Below are positions 32,604 to 45,818 of a stretch of DNA of 64,000 nt, in pieces. The notes beneath the pieces were generated by a model that worked only from the letters and a program-made list of their open reading frames with translations, was not told the DNA's origin and ran no database searches. Each line of letters opens with the position of its first letter. Positions within the stretch are counted from its first letter, which is position 1. Where the stretch lies: the NCBI GenBank assembly GCA_963853835.1, contig OY970825.1, positions 24,738,835-24,802,834 on the forward strand. The letters run 5' to 3'. The position numbers and the translations under genes are program-made. This DNA comes from Calendula officinalis (lineage: Eukaryota > Streptophyta > Magnoliopsida > Asterales > Asteraceae).

Positions 32604-34413
32604 TTAGTAGGTAACAGGGGCGAGGATTTCAAGTTGTGAGCCCAATTTCTCTTCTGCTGCCTTAACTGCCTTAACTTGCAGTTTGTTGAGCTGCTTCTTC
32701 CTCTCATACACCACTTGAGCCTTCTCTTTTCTCTTCTTCTCAAGTTCCTAAAATCAGTCAAAGTCAACTAAAGTCAAAATTATGATGGTAGTTTGAATGA
32801 TATTTCAAGAATTGGCTAATATGTATTTTTAAATAAATTCCTGATAAATAGAGGAGAAGATGTGTTTACCTTGATGGTTTCATAGTGATTCCATCCAACT
32901 TCAGATGATAATCTACCCAACAAGCAGTACTTGTGTCCAGCTGTAAGTCTCAAAACCCTGCAATTTTTTTAAAATAAACAAAAACCATCACACATCAGTT
33001 TTGACAACAACAAAAAACTCAAAAAAAATAAACCGATTTGAAGAAAGGTATTAACTTGAGAGCATCAGGGATGACCATCCTCTTCTTCCTGTTGTAAGGA
33101 GTAGGAACACCTTCATAAACCTTCAACCTTGCAAGAGCTGCAGCTCCACGCTTGGTCTTGTGTGGAATCATCCTACAAATACAAAACAACAGAGTGTCAA
33201 ATATTTAACATTTACATTACTTTTCAGAAACAAGCAAAATTCATGCAAATATGAACTGATTCAAGTTTAATAACAAACACCGGTTGCTATAAGTACACTA
33301 AAACAGATGATAGGACTTGCTTGAATCGGCCAAGTACTGATTAAATCAAATCCAATGAAATTATATGATTACATGGTTGATTATCTAATAAACTCGTTTA
33401 AAAAGCTCATACCACAGTCTACAACTTCATATACAACTACACATTAAGCAATACAGTAGCTCCAAACTGAATTAGTAAATGGCAAAAAAACAAAAAAAAC
33501 ACTTAGGGGGTGTTTAGGAGAGCTTATTAAATGGGCTTATTAGCTTATTTAAGCTTAATAAGCCACATTAAGTGTTTGGATAAACTTATGAGCTTGTGCT
33601 TATTAGCTTATTTAAGCCCTCTTAGAAAAGCTATTTTGTTAGGGATTATTAAGGCTTATTTAAGAAAATCAATAGTTTTACATTTTTATCCCCCATTTAA
33701 TTTTATCCATTTTTCTTTTCCTCCCAACCTTCTAATCATTAAACCCTTTTTGGTAATTTCACAATATCCTTAGATAAACTAAAACAAACACTTAATTTAG
33801 AAAAAACTTATTAACTTAAATAAGTTTATAAGCTAATAAGCTTAAGCTATTTTCAATAAGCTTTCCCAAACAACCCCTTACTTGCGTCTAAAAAGCTAAG
33901 ATTCCCCTAATATTAGTATTAAAAACTAACTGTTTTTATCAGAATTGTAGAACCGAGTTGATTATGTTTGTGTTATTCTCAGAACAGCTGTATGCACATG
34001 TATATTTATAAGCAGTTGTTCATAATCGATCTTAACAAAACAGCAAAAATATACGCTTAGCGATATAATTTCACAAATTTGTTAATGCAGCTTATTTCAG
34101 AATGCTAGTAATTAGTACAAACAAAATCGCAAGCATCTTACCCTCGGATTGTACGCCAAAGGATCTTAGAAGGAGCACGGAAATGAATGGGACCATGAGA
34201 CGGCTTAGTGTTCATTCGCTTCCTGAGAAAACGAAGGTACTTCATTTTCTGACGAACGAGACCGCCGGAGAGACAGATCTCTTCGCACCGGACGACGGTA
34301 ACTCTCTGACCATTGAGTAGCTCTTTGGCCAAAATCGACGATAATCGGCCGAGCATGTGGTGGCGAGCGTCAACAACCACCTCTTTGGCGCAAATTCCAG
34401 ATCCTGACACCAT
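32604..34413 (-). CDS. RPL13A: 60S ribosomal protein L13a (uL13)
   Basis: Four exons: 34413-34142, 33172-33056, 32957-32870, 32747-32604. They give 206 aa, the usual plant length. The start MVSGSGICAKEVVVDARHHM, HMLGRLSSILAKELL, the MIPHKTKRGAAALARLKVYEG core and the Lys/Glu-rich C-terminal helix ending LAPVTY match eukaryotic L13a end to end. It is a structural protein of the large cytosolic subunit. Splice sites are all GT-AG. Intron 1 (33173-34141) carries a PIF/Harbinger MITE at 33506-33877. The stop codon lies only about 330 bp from the Helitron 5' end, so the Helitron sits just downstream of the gene. Confidence 0.97.
33506..33877. mobile_element. PIF/Harbinger MITE in intron 1 of RPL13A
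   Basis: Ends GGGGGTGTTTAGGAGAGCTTATT and, inverted, GGGGTTGTTTGGGAAAGCTTATT. TTA on each side (33503-33505 and 33878-33880). Internal AAGCTTAATAAGC-type inverted words; non-coding. Confidence 0.85.
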
Positions 34414-34589
34414 TTTTTCACCTCGTTTGCTTTCTCTCACTCCCTACGCCTCCCTCTGTAGAGTCGCTGCAAGATGGAGTGGGTGTTTGTTTATAGATTT
34501 AGGGTTCGTTAGGGTTTAGTTGTTAGCTGTGTTGGATAATGGGCCTCATGTCGGCCCAACTTTAAATTTCATAGGCTTATAAAAAATCC

Positions 34590-35198
34590 ATAAAAACCGA
34601 AAAATCAAACCGAAACCAAAAAATCCGAAAAAACCGCCCCGAAAAAACTGAATCATTTGAAAAACTAATGTCAACGATTTTGATTATTGGGAAACCTGAA
34701 TGTTTGGAGCGGTTTTCGGGGGCATATGAAAAACCCGACTGAAAACCCCGCCCCGCTCCGCCATTATATATCTTTCAAAAAATTTAAAAATATTCTTATA
34801 TTTATAAAAGATTTGACATTTAATTATCTTTTGAATAAAATATATGATTGAATTTCTAGGTGATTTATTCATATATTTTCTAAGTTTCAAGTTATGTTAG
34901 TTGAATTTATCATTACATTATATTAAACTTACTAGTTATTTTTTATTTATTACGGAATGTGTTAAGGTTCGTGAGTTTGAATCATTATATTAATTTTTAA
35001 GGTAACAAATTGGTAAATTTAAAGGAAAACAAAAAATCGAAAAAAACCCCGAAACCGAACCGAAAAACCCGAAAAAATCGAAAAATCGAAACCGAAAAAA
35101 CCGAAACCAAACGGGGTGTAATTCTTAAAACCCGAACTTTTGGGGCGGGGTTTGGTTTTAGTTAAAAACCGCCCCAAACCGCCCCATGCTCACCCCTA
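34590..35198. mobile_element. hAT-type MITE remnant, left end lost
   Basis: Many CCGAAAC and CCGAAAAACC words, and a right end ATGCTCACCCCTA identical to the hAT family ends seen elsewhere. No matching TAGGGGTGAGC was found on the left, so the element is truncated or misplaced at that side. Confidence 0.55.
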
Positions 35199-36446
35199 GT
35201 TTTAACTATACAGATTAGGATTTAGGATCATTGACTTTTTATATACTTTCTAGTTCATAGGTCGTTGAACTATAGCATCCATACGGGATTTTAAACTTAC
35301 ATAAATCTTTGCCCGAATTGGGTAAGGAGCACCTTGATTATAGCCTTATAGGATTACATGATCTATATGATTGTATTGTTAATATTTCTTGTTTAAAATT
35401 CTAATCGATACATGTTATTTTGCATACTTACATAATTCCCTCACGCATACGTCACGTGCATACAAATACATGTTTATGTGTTTTTGCATAATCATCACAT
35501 TCTCGCACATAAACATACTTGCTGACTTGCATAAATTTACTTTTGTGCAAAGTTACTTTGCACATGAACGTGTAACATGTGTTCACACTTTACGACGGAT
35601 CTGCAAATATACATATCATATTTATAAACTAAATGTACTGTAGTTGATTGAATAATAATATTTCCCATAAGAAATGTAATTATAGATAATATGTGACCTA
35701 CAACAAAAAGTAAAACATGTGAGACCAAATCGTTCTACTTACAAAACAGTTTGATGATAATGACTATATCTTCTATTTGACAAATCATAGTTTTTTGAAA
35801 TTCAGAAGTAATATAATTATACAACTTTAGTCTATAGTTAAAAAAATCAACATCGTTCAACTCCACTTCTTAAGCCATCATTAAGATTACCAAAATCCGA
35901 TCCATTAATTATTTATTAGATAGTTAGAGTAATATTCAAAAAATAATTATAACAATAGTTATGTTATATATATATCATAATTGTAAAATAGTCAGCAAGC
36001 CTATTATGATTCTAAATACATTTTTTAAAATGAGTTTTTATAATGTATGCCTCTAGGGCATACGCTAACGTGCATTTAATGAGCTAATAATTTCCATTTA
36101 AACATAAGATCAAATTAAATGCATCTTCTAATATGGTAGTTTATTAGTGCATTAATATTAATCAATATATATTTAGGAAATTATTGGCTCATTAAAACCA
36201 TTTTAAAATTAATAAAAAAATCAACTCCACTTCTTAAGTTGCAATGTTTGTAAATTTTACTTCACCAACCCCCCACCTACACTCATCAATCAATATAAAG
36301 TCCACTCTTTTCCCTCTCACCAACCACTCCCTCAAGCTCCCACCAAAATCTCTGATAACCAACCACCATTTTTGCAATTCTAAAAGAGTTGTCGGCAGAT
36401 CGCAATTCAGATCAACAATATTCCTGCAACTTTCGTGCGATCTGCA
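35199..36446. other. Intergenic between RPL13A and cytochrome b5
   Basis: AT-rich with CATACATGT and GTGCATAC words; no gene, RNA or bounded repeat found. The last 200 bp are CT-rich (CCCTCTCACCAACC) and are probably the 5' UTR and core promoter of the cytochrome b5 gene. Confidence 0.45.
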
Positions 36447-37759
36447 ATGGGTAAAGTATTATACACTTTGCAGGAGGTTGCTAAGCACAACGATCCCAAG
36501 GATTGCTGGCTCATAATTGATGGAAAGGTACGTTTTTCTACTGATCTGATTGGAAAAACCGATAAAATCGCAAACGTGATTCACAATTGACATCACGATT
36601 CATGTGTAGCTGGTGATTACTAGGGATTTATTTTGAATAGTTGATTTATTTTTACCTGATTTAAAATTTGACTAGTGACGTCGATCGGATAATCGAATTG
36701 CATTTGTTCTCGGTAGGTGGATTTAGTAGATGTTCTGATTTGTTTAGAATATATCGAAGAGTTATGCGTTACTGATGATTAATTTAGGTGGATTTGATAG
36801 TGATGATGGTTTAGGGTTGGTGTTGGCTTGCTGGATCAAATAATTTGGGGATTTTTATTTATTTTTGCTAAATTGAAGTAAAGTTTGTGCTCTGGTTTGA
36901 AACAATTTGGTCTAATGTGTTGATGCAGGTGTTTGATGTGACCAAGTTTTTGGAAGATCATCCGGGTGGTGATGACGTTTTGTTGTCTGCTACAGGTACA
37001 ACACTCTTCTTGTGTTCATATTTTTTAGGCCAAAATGCATTTTAGTACCATGAACTTGCTAACTAGATCATCTACTACCCTTAACTTTTAAAGGTGCAAC
37101 ATGCCAACATGGTACCTTGAACTTGACAAAATGATAGATTTAGTAACATGACTTACTAATTTGGTCTTGTTTTATTGCGCGATTTGCTTCTAATATCAAC
37201 AATATAGATATGAACGTATATTTTTTAATCCGTCAAAAACTCTAACGAAAGTAAGTCAAATAAGAAACAATATCAAATTAATGAGTCATGGTACTAAATC
37301 GATCATTTTGGCAAGTTCATGGTAATATGTTGCACCTTTAATAGTTCAGCCAAGTTTTACGTACTAAAATACATTTTGGCCTATTTTTTATTGTACCACA
37401 CATACACATTTGTTGAAGTTAAAGTTTATAAGAACTCAAATCCAATGCATATCAAGCTTTTTGAGCTATTCAATCTCTGGATTTTCTCAATTTCGTGTAA
37501 TTTTGCAGGGAAAGATGCAACTGGTGATTTTGAAGATGTGGGCCACAGTTCAACTGCTAAAGCAATGATGGATGAATTCTATGTTGGTGATATAGACTCT
37601 GCAACAATCCCTTCAAAGGTTGAGTACACGCCCCCAAAACAAGCTCATTACAACCAAGACAAAACCTCTGAATTTATCATCAAGATTCTTCAATTCTTGG
37701 TCCCGATGGTGATCTTGGGTGTTGCAGTTGGGATCCGATTCTACACGAAATCGTTGTAA
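36447..37759 (+). CDS. CYB5: Cytochrome b5, tail-anchored (ER) form
   Basis: Three exons: 36447-36527, 36929-36995, 37509-37759, giving 132 aa in frame. The heme domain has HPGG with His38 and the second axial ligand His62 in DVGHS. The C-terminal 25 residues form one hydrophobic anchor (FLVPMVILGVAVGI) followed by RFYTKSL, typical of ER tail-anchored b5. It supplies electrons to desaturases, hydroxylases and P450s on the cytosolic face of the ER. Intron 2 contains a 354-bp Mutator-like MITE with a perfect duplication, starting 32 nt after the splice donor. Confidence 0.97.
37028..37381. mobile_element. Mutator-like MITE in cytochrome b5 intron 2
   Basis: Ends GGCCAAAATGCATTTTAGTA and TACTAAAATACATTTTGGCC (inverse). 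A perfect 9-bp duplication TATTTTTTA flanks it (37019-37027 and 37382-37390). 354 bp. This copy helps define the family found at 14310, 39587, 49347, 50195 and 51998. Confidence 0.88.
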
Positions 37760-38014
37760 GATCGGGATTTGGGTGTTTCAAGTTTTTGTTTTTCAAAATG
37801 GTATGTTGTTGAAGTCAGTGTTCTTGTTTCTTGAATTGTGATACTGTTTGATACTTTGATCTGAGAGATGAATTAATGGTTGGTTGTGGTGACTTTAAGA
37901 TGGAATTTGAGTACTTTAGTCGAGCCATGGTTGCAAAACTCTCTACTCGTACTCGTTCATTCGATGACCTTGTAGCGACTACTCGCTCTCGGATTGGGAT
38001 TTATGTAAAATATA

Positions 38015-38278
38015 CTCCCTCCGTCCCTTAATAAAGTTCTCATTTCTCTTGGGCACATGTTTTTAGGAGATAGTTAGTGGTGGGTCCTTGGTAATAAATC
38101 TGATTAAAATAAAGGGTTTTTTTGGAGAGAGAAAGTGTTTTAAGAAGATAGTTAGTGGTGGGGTATATGGTAATAATATTATTTTATTGAGTGGGTCCCT
38201 CCAATTTGAGAAATGGGAACTTTATTTAGGGACAAACATGTTAGGAGAAATGGGAATTTTATTAAGGGACGGAGGGAG
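38015..38278. mobile_element. Stowaway MITE
   Basis: CTCCCTCCGTCCC...GGGACGGAGGGAG ends with TA on both sides (38013-38014 and 38279-38280), the hallmark of Tc1/Mariner-type Stowaway elements. 264 bp with long internal complementarity. The rest of 37760-39007 shows only a region of GAGTTT words (38430-38560) and no gene. Confidence 0.92.
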
Positions 38279-39007
38279 TAATTTATAAAAATATATATTA
38301 TACATATAATTTTCCTATTTCCTAAAAATATAACATATTTCAAAATTACAAGGAAAATATATCAATAATAATAATAGTACTAATAATTTAATGTGTTTTA
38401 GAGAGTGAGTGGTGGGAAAATAAACATTTTGGAAAATTTGACCAAGTTTGATCGAGTTTTAACCGAGTTTCGACGAGTTTCCGAATTTTTAACCAAGTTG
38501 GGCGAGTTTTGACTGATTTGGACAACTCGACTAGACACAACACCAAGTACATTGTACTTGGCCGAATTGACCGCGTTTTACAACACTGTGTTGAGCTATT
38601 GCAGCTCTTAAATGAAGCATGTTTTGTGAATGGGAACTTTTGTAGTAACATCTGATGTAACAATAATTTCGATGTGGTTCTTTAGAACCATACCGCACAA
38701 CCTTAAAGACTCAATCTCTCATGTTGGAGGTCAACATCAATATGCGATGGAGGAAATTCGACACAAAGCATATACAACGTCAAGGATAAGATTTTGTATC
38801 GTAAATACTCAAAAAAATTGAACAAATACTAGTAATCTACTCCTAAATACCACATGTTTCTACAATTGGATTTGAATCTTCAACCCCAAGGATGGAGTGC
38901 TAAATACCATACTACTAGGCCAAATCGCTTTTGGTATCATAAATACTCAATTAGTAGAGGGAAAAAAACAAAACAAAACAAACATATAATAAAAAAATGA
39001 AATAGCT

Positions 39008-42000
39008 TCATTCTGTCCTGACTGTGACCTTAGAATCTGTTCTTTGTGAATGTCTAGATTTAGGAGAACTCGATCCTCTCGAAGAATAACTCCGAGCAAA
39101 CAAATTCAGCTTACTAATTTTCTTCGAAAACGAACTCATAATATTCCGCGAGCTCGATCTCTCCATGCTCCTCTTCATGCACACATGCTCTTTCTCAAAA
39201 TCATTCAATCTCATTCTCAACCGAGTCAACTCGAGTTTCAACTCGCGGTTTTCGCGTCTAAGTGACGCGTAATTGTCTTTGGGTGACATGGCGGCACTGA
39301 GACCGCCACTGTTGATCCGCCATGACTGGTGGTTCAGTGGCGGCGGCTTGTGGTTGTCGTCGGGGTAGTTGCATGATAAGGTGTTTCTGAGCCTTAGTTG
39401 CTCGATGTAGAGAACTTGAACGATTGATTGTAGAGGAAGACGTTCGTTTTGTGCTGCGTGTGCACCGGCTTCGGGTGAAAGTTTGTGGAAATCGATTAGT
39501 TTGCAAAGCTTCTTTTTGTCAAGTTCTGATAGATTCTGGCGTGCCTGCAAGTTTTTAGTTTTGTTTAGAAGCGTATCAAAAATAAATATAGGTCATCTAC
39601 TACCCTGAAATATTAAATGTGCAACATAGTACCATGAACTATTAAAGGTGCAACATAGTACCATGTCCTTGACAAAATGGTTGAGTTAGTACTCTAACTC
39701 GTTAATTTGATCGTGTTTTATTATTTGATTTACCGTCGTTAGAGTTTTTGACGGACTAAAAAATATACTTTATCTCAATATATTGATATTAGAATCAATT
39801 TGGGAGCTATGGTACTAAATCGACCATTTTGTCAAGTTCAGTTACTATGTTGCACATTTTATAATTCAGAGTAATCGAAGACCTAGTCAGTTGAGTAGGT
39901 ATTAAAATGCACTTTGGCCATAAAAAATTTGCATAGTTTGACGTTTGATGGCGAACTATTAGCAATTGAGTTTGACCATGAAAGTCAAAATATGCCTTAC
40001 AGAAGCTTATTCTAGTCAAATCCTGATAAGATAAAGCCATGATGGCATGCAAGTTTTAGTTTCATGATAATGAAATTTCGTTGACTTTGAAATCAAACGG
40101 TAAACAGTTGACTTCAAGCTTTGATTAACAAAGTCAAAATGTCTATTTTTGGAGCTTCTTTATGTGTACTTCTCATAAAATATAATGATTAATAAAAATC
40201 TTAGCTGTTCATACGAAAAATAATTATAATCCTCGACGATAAATCTTTAATATTAGGTTCCTAAATCAGTCACTATTGTTAGCGCAAAATAACTAGGTTT
40301 GACCACAAAAGTCAAAATATAAAAGGGAAATACATACCTTGAGATAAACATCGATGGCTCGATACAGACCATCGTGAACCGTACGTGCATGCGCCGGTAA
40401 ACTCTCCGCCACCGCAATAAATTTGGAAAGTTTAAGGTTTATCTCCGGTGCAATTTCAGCAAGATAATTATCAACCAACCTCGACACTTTAACTAACGCC
40501 GTTTGTGACGGCGAATCAGGCCCATCCGACTCAAACCCCAATCCATCACCGTCAGCGTCACCGTCTTCCATTTCATCATCGCTATCATCCTGCTGAGAAA
40601 AATTAACCAAAATCCTATAAACAATATCAACATCAAACAACGTATCATCCGCATGCCCTAACGACGGAATCAGCAAATCATCAAGTGTCGCTAAATCCAA
40701 TTGCGAACCAATTCGTCTTTCCAAATCAATCCGGCACGCCGCCGTGCAATGAACCATCACCGCCGCCCGGAGCAGCCCGAAGAGAAAACTTAACGGCACG
40801 GCCAGTTTCTCAACCGGAAGTAAACCGGCATTCGTTTCAACCACAATTGCTTCGTGACCCGAACCGTAACAACTGCCAGTTTTTTTCCCGGTTAAATTAT
40901 ACAAACTCGTTAACTCTTTTCCGGCATAACTCATGAGCGATTCGCCAATGCTTTCCGGTCTCACACCTCGGCATTTCATTGCGTTCATAACTCTTTTATA
41001 CAAATCGACTCGTAAAACCGATAAATCTTTGATCCACCAATCGGTTTGATCACCTTTCACCTGGAATTTTTTTATTTTATAAAATATTAGTGTTTGTACG
41101 GTGGCTTTTTCCCGCCTTTTAAACCGGGATTTGACAACTCGGATATTCCTCATAATCCCTCCTTTGTCCAATCCCAGGATTTGGAATCCCGGATTCTGAT
41201 TTTACGACGTGGCGCATTGTAGAAGTATCTGGGGTTTTCAAATCCCGGTTACTAGGGTTAGCATTTGGGCCCAAAAAACGGAGCCGAACCAAAACTAAAA
41301 ACATGTAATTAGTTCAGCTTTTGGTTTTTTAGTTTCATGGTTTTTTAGTTTCATGATTTTCAGTTATCGGCTCGGTCCGGTTCTCATATAAAGGTGAGCA
41401 TTTGGTCTGAAAAACCGAATTGAAACTGAAACCGGAAATACGTAATTGGTTTTGAAAATTCATCGTTTCCGGCTCGGTTCGGTTTGTTTTATGGACCCCT
41501 TCACCCCTAGTGGTTACAAATACTTTTAAAAAGCCACCATACACGCGCTAGCATTTTAAAAAACTGTTATTCATGAAAAAAGTTTGATCACCTGTCGACT
41601 CATGTGAAGTCTTCCCGAACTACTGTACTCGAGTCTCGAAAAACTCGACGCAATCTGTTCCACACAAGCTTTAGAAGCAATTGCATCGATGCACCGAGTG
41701 ACAATATTTAAATCATCAGCCAACGGGAGCAAGTTCTCGGATTGTTTCAAAACTTCAATCGACATTTCCAGGTTTTTTGTGACAACAGTGTCGAGGTATT
41801 CGTTGGCCCGAGAACTTAGGTTACGGGTCGAGAATTTTTCGGTCATTTCAAGGTAATCTGAGACACAACACAATTGAGCAACATTTGAGGATGTTATTTC
41901 GAAGTTGATTCCGTAACAGAATTTAGCAGCTTGCTCGAATGTTTCTACGCCACCTGGCAAACTGAGAAGTTCTACCTTTGATATTGCGTTTTCTCGGTGG

Positions 42001-43297
42001 TCTGCTACGAGTTTTCTGATTCTACCGCATCTAGAAACAAGAGGAAACTGCGAAAAATATATAAAAAAGTGTGTGAATTCAAGTAATTGTTTGAGAGTTT
42101 TTACAGATTATCAACAGACTGAAGTTTGACTTTTTGGTCAAAGGACTTAGAGTAGAAAACAAGAAGAACATAGATTCGTCATGTTTAATTATTAGAATAC
42201 AGACACTCTATTCTAAAACAAAGTTCTGTGAATATATTCTGTTCAATTTAAGAAGATAACTATTGGGAGAAAATTAATTTTCATAAAAATTAAAACTAAA
42301 AGTTAAAAGGTGTAAAAAAACCTTATGGGTTTTCGAATAGGCCAAAAAAGACAAACAAACCGAAAAATTGGCCTAACTCAAAGTCCAAAAATATAAACTC
42401 CCAAGAAAACAGCATTTTAGTGTAACCACTTTTTCTTGTATGATCTTGGGACTCAAGGGACAAAAGGGTATGTTCCTCCACATTTGGGCCCGATTCAGTA
42501 GGAACTCTATGATTTGATGAATAAAAGCTGATTAAACTTATGAAGTACTGTCACGATTGAAGTTTGACTTATTGGTCAAACTCATACTCTCGAACTCTTT
42601 GAAATAATTTTAGCACCAAATATAGTAGTAAAAACAATAATATTGGGATTAACGGTTTTAAGAAAACAAGGATAGATAATGAACAAACCTTGTGCAATGC
42701 AAACATGACACCGTTGACTTCTATTGTTATATCACTTGGAACATCACGAAATATCCTGCAAAAAAACATGTCGTTAACAAACCTTATGCAATGAACAAAT
42801 CTTATAATCAGTCAAACTGACCTTTTCGGGTGAAACTTAAACACATCTTAATTCTCAAGTCACTTGATTTCTAAAATTAGACCTAGTAAAATTCAAAATT
42901 TCCAAAAAAAAATCACTTTTAAATCTTCCTAAAATAGACAGTGCAACCATTCAACCTGTGTGACTCCACACAAAATTAGATAAGTGTACCATTGTCGCAG
43001 AAAATTAGTTTCATCGCACAAAAAAACATGTGAATCGTACAAAAAGTCGAGTCACACGTCTATTTTGGGAAAAGGTCAATATTTTGTCTAATTCGGTAAT
43101 TATCTCTTACTTAAACTTTTGTAATGGCCCATTATGAACGTGTATTATAGACACTTTATAATCTACAAGTATTGATATGCGGGTAAAAGTGAAAGAGTGA
43201 CATACCATTCGTTGTATCGCTGGCGGGAGCTCTTGGCGGTAGTGAGGTGGGACTGAGGTGGCGGAGGGTGGTGGTGGTGGAAACGGTGGTTGTCCAT
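39008..43297 (-). CDS. BTB/POZ-NPH3 (NPH3/RPT2-like) protein
   Basis: Five exons: 43297-43206, 42755-42689, 42047-41592, 41060-40338, 39544-39008. They give 624 aa with matching phases. A His/Pro-rich N-terminus precedes the BTB domain, which starts with RDVPSDITIEVNG, continues FPLVSRCGRIRKLVADH and holds PGGVETFEQAAKFCYG. The NPH3 domain (about residues 206-480) begins DWWIKDLSVLRVDLYKRV and contains LYRAIDVYLK and LPLQSIVQVLYIEQLRLR. A C-terminal coiled coil (NYASLRRENRELKLEL) and a Ser-rich basic tail follow. Family members are substrate adaptors for CUL3 E3 ligases, several acting in phototropin signalling at the plasma membrane. Which paralogue this is cannot be told from the window. 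Introns 3 and 4 carry MITEs. Confidence 0.93.
39587..39919. mobile_element. Mutator-like MITE in NPH3 intron 4
   Basis: Same family as 37028-37381: CCTGAA.TATTAAA.GTGCAACATAGTACC, TTGACAAAATGGTTGA, right end ATTAAAATGCACTTTGGCC. The left terminal 15-20 bases are missing or diverged, and no duplication is evident. Confidence 0.7.
41253..41509. mobile_element. hAT-type MITE in NPH3 intron 3
   Basis: TAGGGTTAGCATTTGGGCCC at the left and TTCACCCCTA at the right. The flanking 8-mers CCGGTTAC and GTGGTTAC match at 6 of 8. The inside has GGTTCGG/CCGAACC words and a second internal GGTGAGCATTTGG, so it may be a nested or rearranged copy. Confidence 0.65.
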
Positions 43298-43726
43298 GAA
43301 GAGGAGCAAAAAGAGTGGTGGAGTGTTTGCAAAGTGCAAAATTTGTGAGTTTCTTCGGCCATGTTTTTGGTCAATTATGCGAAATCATAAGGTTGGAAAT
43401 GTCCAAAACAATGGGCCTCTATTTCTCTTGTAGGGTCATGACTCATGAAAACAGTTTTATTATTATGTTTTTAAATGTTAAAAGTTTTGTTATTATAAAT
43501 AAAAAATAATACATACCTAAATAACTTTAGTTTGAAAAAAGGTTTTGATTCAAAAGGTAAGTGGATTGTAAAGTACTTTTAAATACTGATACAGATGTCA
43601 AAGATTTCCGTAAATCAAAATTAGACAAAAATAAATACTTCTATATCCATTTCAGAATTTTGTAGACATATATTAGCATACAAAACTACATTAGTAAAAT
43701 AATGTTGATATGATAGTTTATTTTAG

Positions 43727-43818
43727 TTAAATCTTAATTGGTACTCGTTTAACATGTTAGTGTTTGGCAAATTTAAATCTTAATTGGTACTCATTTAACA
43801 TGTTAGTGTTTGGCAAAT
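43727..43818. repeat. 46-bp tandem duplication
   Basis: TTAAATCTTAATTGGTACTC starts at 43727 and 43773; the two copies differ by one base (CGTTT versus CATTT). Upstream of the NPH3 gene. Confidence 0.85.
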
Positions 43819-43995
43819 TGTAGAAATATAGTAAGGATTGTATTGAATACATAAAGATGCATACATATATACAATATTTATAAATAGAGTTCTACACTAC
43901 AATATGAACATAAATAAATAATATTTTAAACTAAGTATTTAACAATTAAAATATATACGAATATAGCCCTTTAACAAAAATATGAATATGTGGAG

Positions 43996-44071
<76 letters not shown>

Positions 44072-44100
44072 TATTGTTGTTGTTATTGTTATTATTATTA
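43996..44100. repeat. (ATT)n microsatellite
   Basis: About 25 TTA/ATT units are uninterrupted to 44069, then degenerate into TTG-containing units. Likely to be highly length-variable. Confidence 0.95.
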
Positions 44101-45253
44101 GTTGGGTACATGAGATTGATGTAGAAAATTGGCAAATAGTGCTTGATTTAAGGAGGAAAAGGGGCGAGACGAGAGGGAGGAGACATGGAGAATTGAAACT
44201 TTGTTCTTTTCATGGAAAAGCCAATTTATAGAAAAGGAAAATAAGATTGTTGTTTGAGATTTAATTATTGGAGTTTAATGAATATATTTCAGAAACTTAA
44301 TAAATCAGTGACTGAATATTGATAATTACTTAATTTCCATGTTGTGCATAATGTATTCTAAAGTCTCAACCATATAAATAAGTTACAAGATGGAACGCGA
44401 AAATGTCAGCATACCGAAACCGAGATGGAACGTGCAAAACTTGAACTTCACCTTACAACCTTGACCCGAACAAAGTAACTATCAATCTCGATGTGTCAGA
44501 CATATGAACAACACTTACATTATCACAGTATACAATTAATGTTGTGTGGTAAAGGGGAGGTATGAAGTTAGCAAAGAATATACATTTTAAGGTTTAAATT
44601 TTAAATATTATTTACATGAAAGTAGGAGTAGTTAGAGCACTCGATGTCATACGCCAAAGCCCTGTTCACAATTTTGGCGGTGTCAAGTCATCGCCAAAAG
44701 TCGACTGCAGTATATTTAACTATGGCATTAACCACTTTCTTTTTCCATTTTATTCATCTACATGAGTGTCTATACCAAAGGGTTTATGACCTAACAGTAT
44801 TAAAGTGATTAGGTCCGCACGATTATAAGCTCAAATCCTGTTATGAATAAAATTAATGTATATGTAGTGAGTACGAGTGTTTCTGTTAAAAAAACATGAG
44901 TGTCTACCTAGAGACATTATGAGGTCTCAATCCTACATATTATGGAATCTTAGAGTGGTAGCAATTTTGATGATGTGACATCATCATTCAGATAGAAAAC
45001 AAAGTCATCACTTCATACATAAAATTTCGTAATTACACAGACACACACACTCACACACATGACAATATTATTTTAAAAAAAGGAGTTTATGGTTAAAAAA
45101 AGAAGATAATAAATAAGGATATGAATGAAGGAGAGATTAAGGCATGTGTCACACTCTCCTTTCCTATCTTTTTACCATAGTAATTTTTTTAGTCAACAGT
45201 GAATTATGAGGATAAGTTTAAAAGATTTACTAATTTCTATACATACTAACATA
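44101..45253. other. Intergenic upstream of NPH3
   Basis: AT-rich; a short CA repeat at about 45040-45058. No gene or repeat with clear ends. Confidence 0.4.
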
Positions 45254-45810
45254 TAGGGGTGGTAAATTCTGACCCGACACGAAACCCGACCTGAAATAGA
45301 CACGAAAATAAACAGGTTTGGGTTGGGGTAAAAAATAATTGGGTCAGTCTCGGGTTGAGTCAGCTGACCCGTTTATTAAACATGTTAGGTTCGGGTCAAT
45401 GATAATTTAAATGGGTCGACCCGCCAACCCGTTTAATTATTAAAATATATTTTATAATATATATATTTATACTTAATTTATAGTTTACTAGCTAAAACGT
45501 AATTAATAGTTAGATAAAAATCAAAAATGTTACTTAGTAATTTGGTGTTTAGTATTTTGTTATGAATTTGTGTAATAATAACATAATTTTGACATCTTTG
45601 AACCGTTTAACTTGTTTGACCTGATAACCTGTTTAACCTGTTTTATTAAATGGGTTATATGGGTTAGGTTTGGGTTAAAGTTAAACATGTTAGGGTTGAG
45701 ATATCTGACCCGTTTATATAAACAGGTCGGTTTCGGGTTGAACGTTTCTGACCTGCCAACCCGCGAACCCGAACCCGTCAACCCGAACCCGACCTGAATT
45801 GCCACCCCTA
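45254..45810. mobile_element. hAT-type MITE, 557 bp
   Basis: TAGGGGTGGTAAATTCTGAC...TTGCCACCCCTA with a perfect 8-bp duplication CTAACATA (45246-45253 and 45811-45818). The ends are full of ACCCG/CGGGT words. It shares an interior (GGGTCGACCCGCCAACCC, TTTAATTATTAAAATATA) with 47252-47675 in inverted orientation. Confidence 0.92.
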
Positions 45811-45818
45811 CTAACATA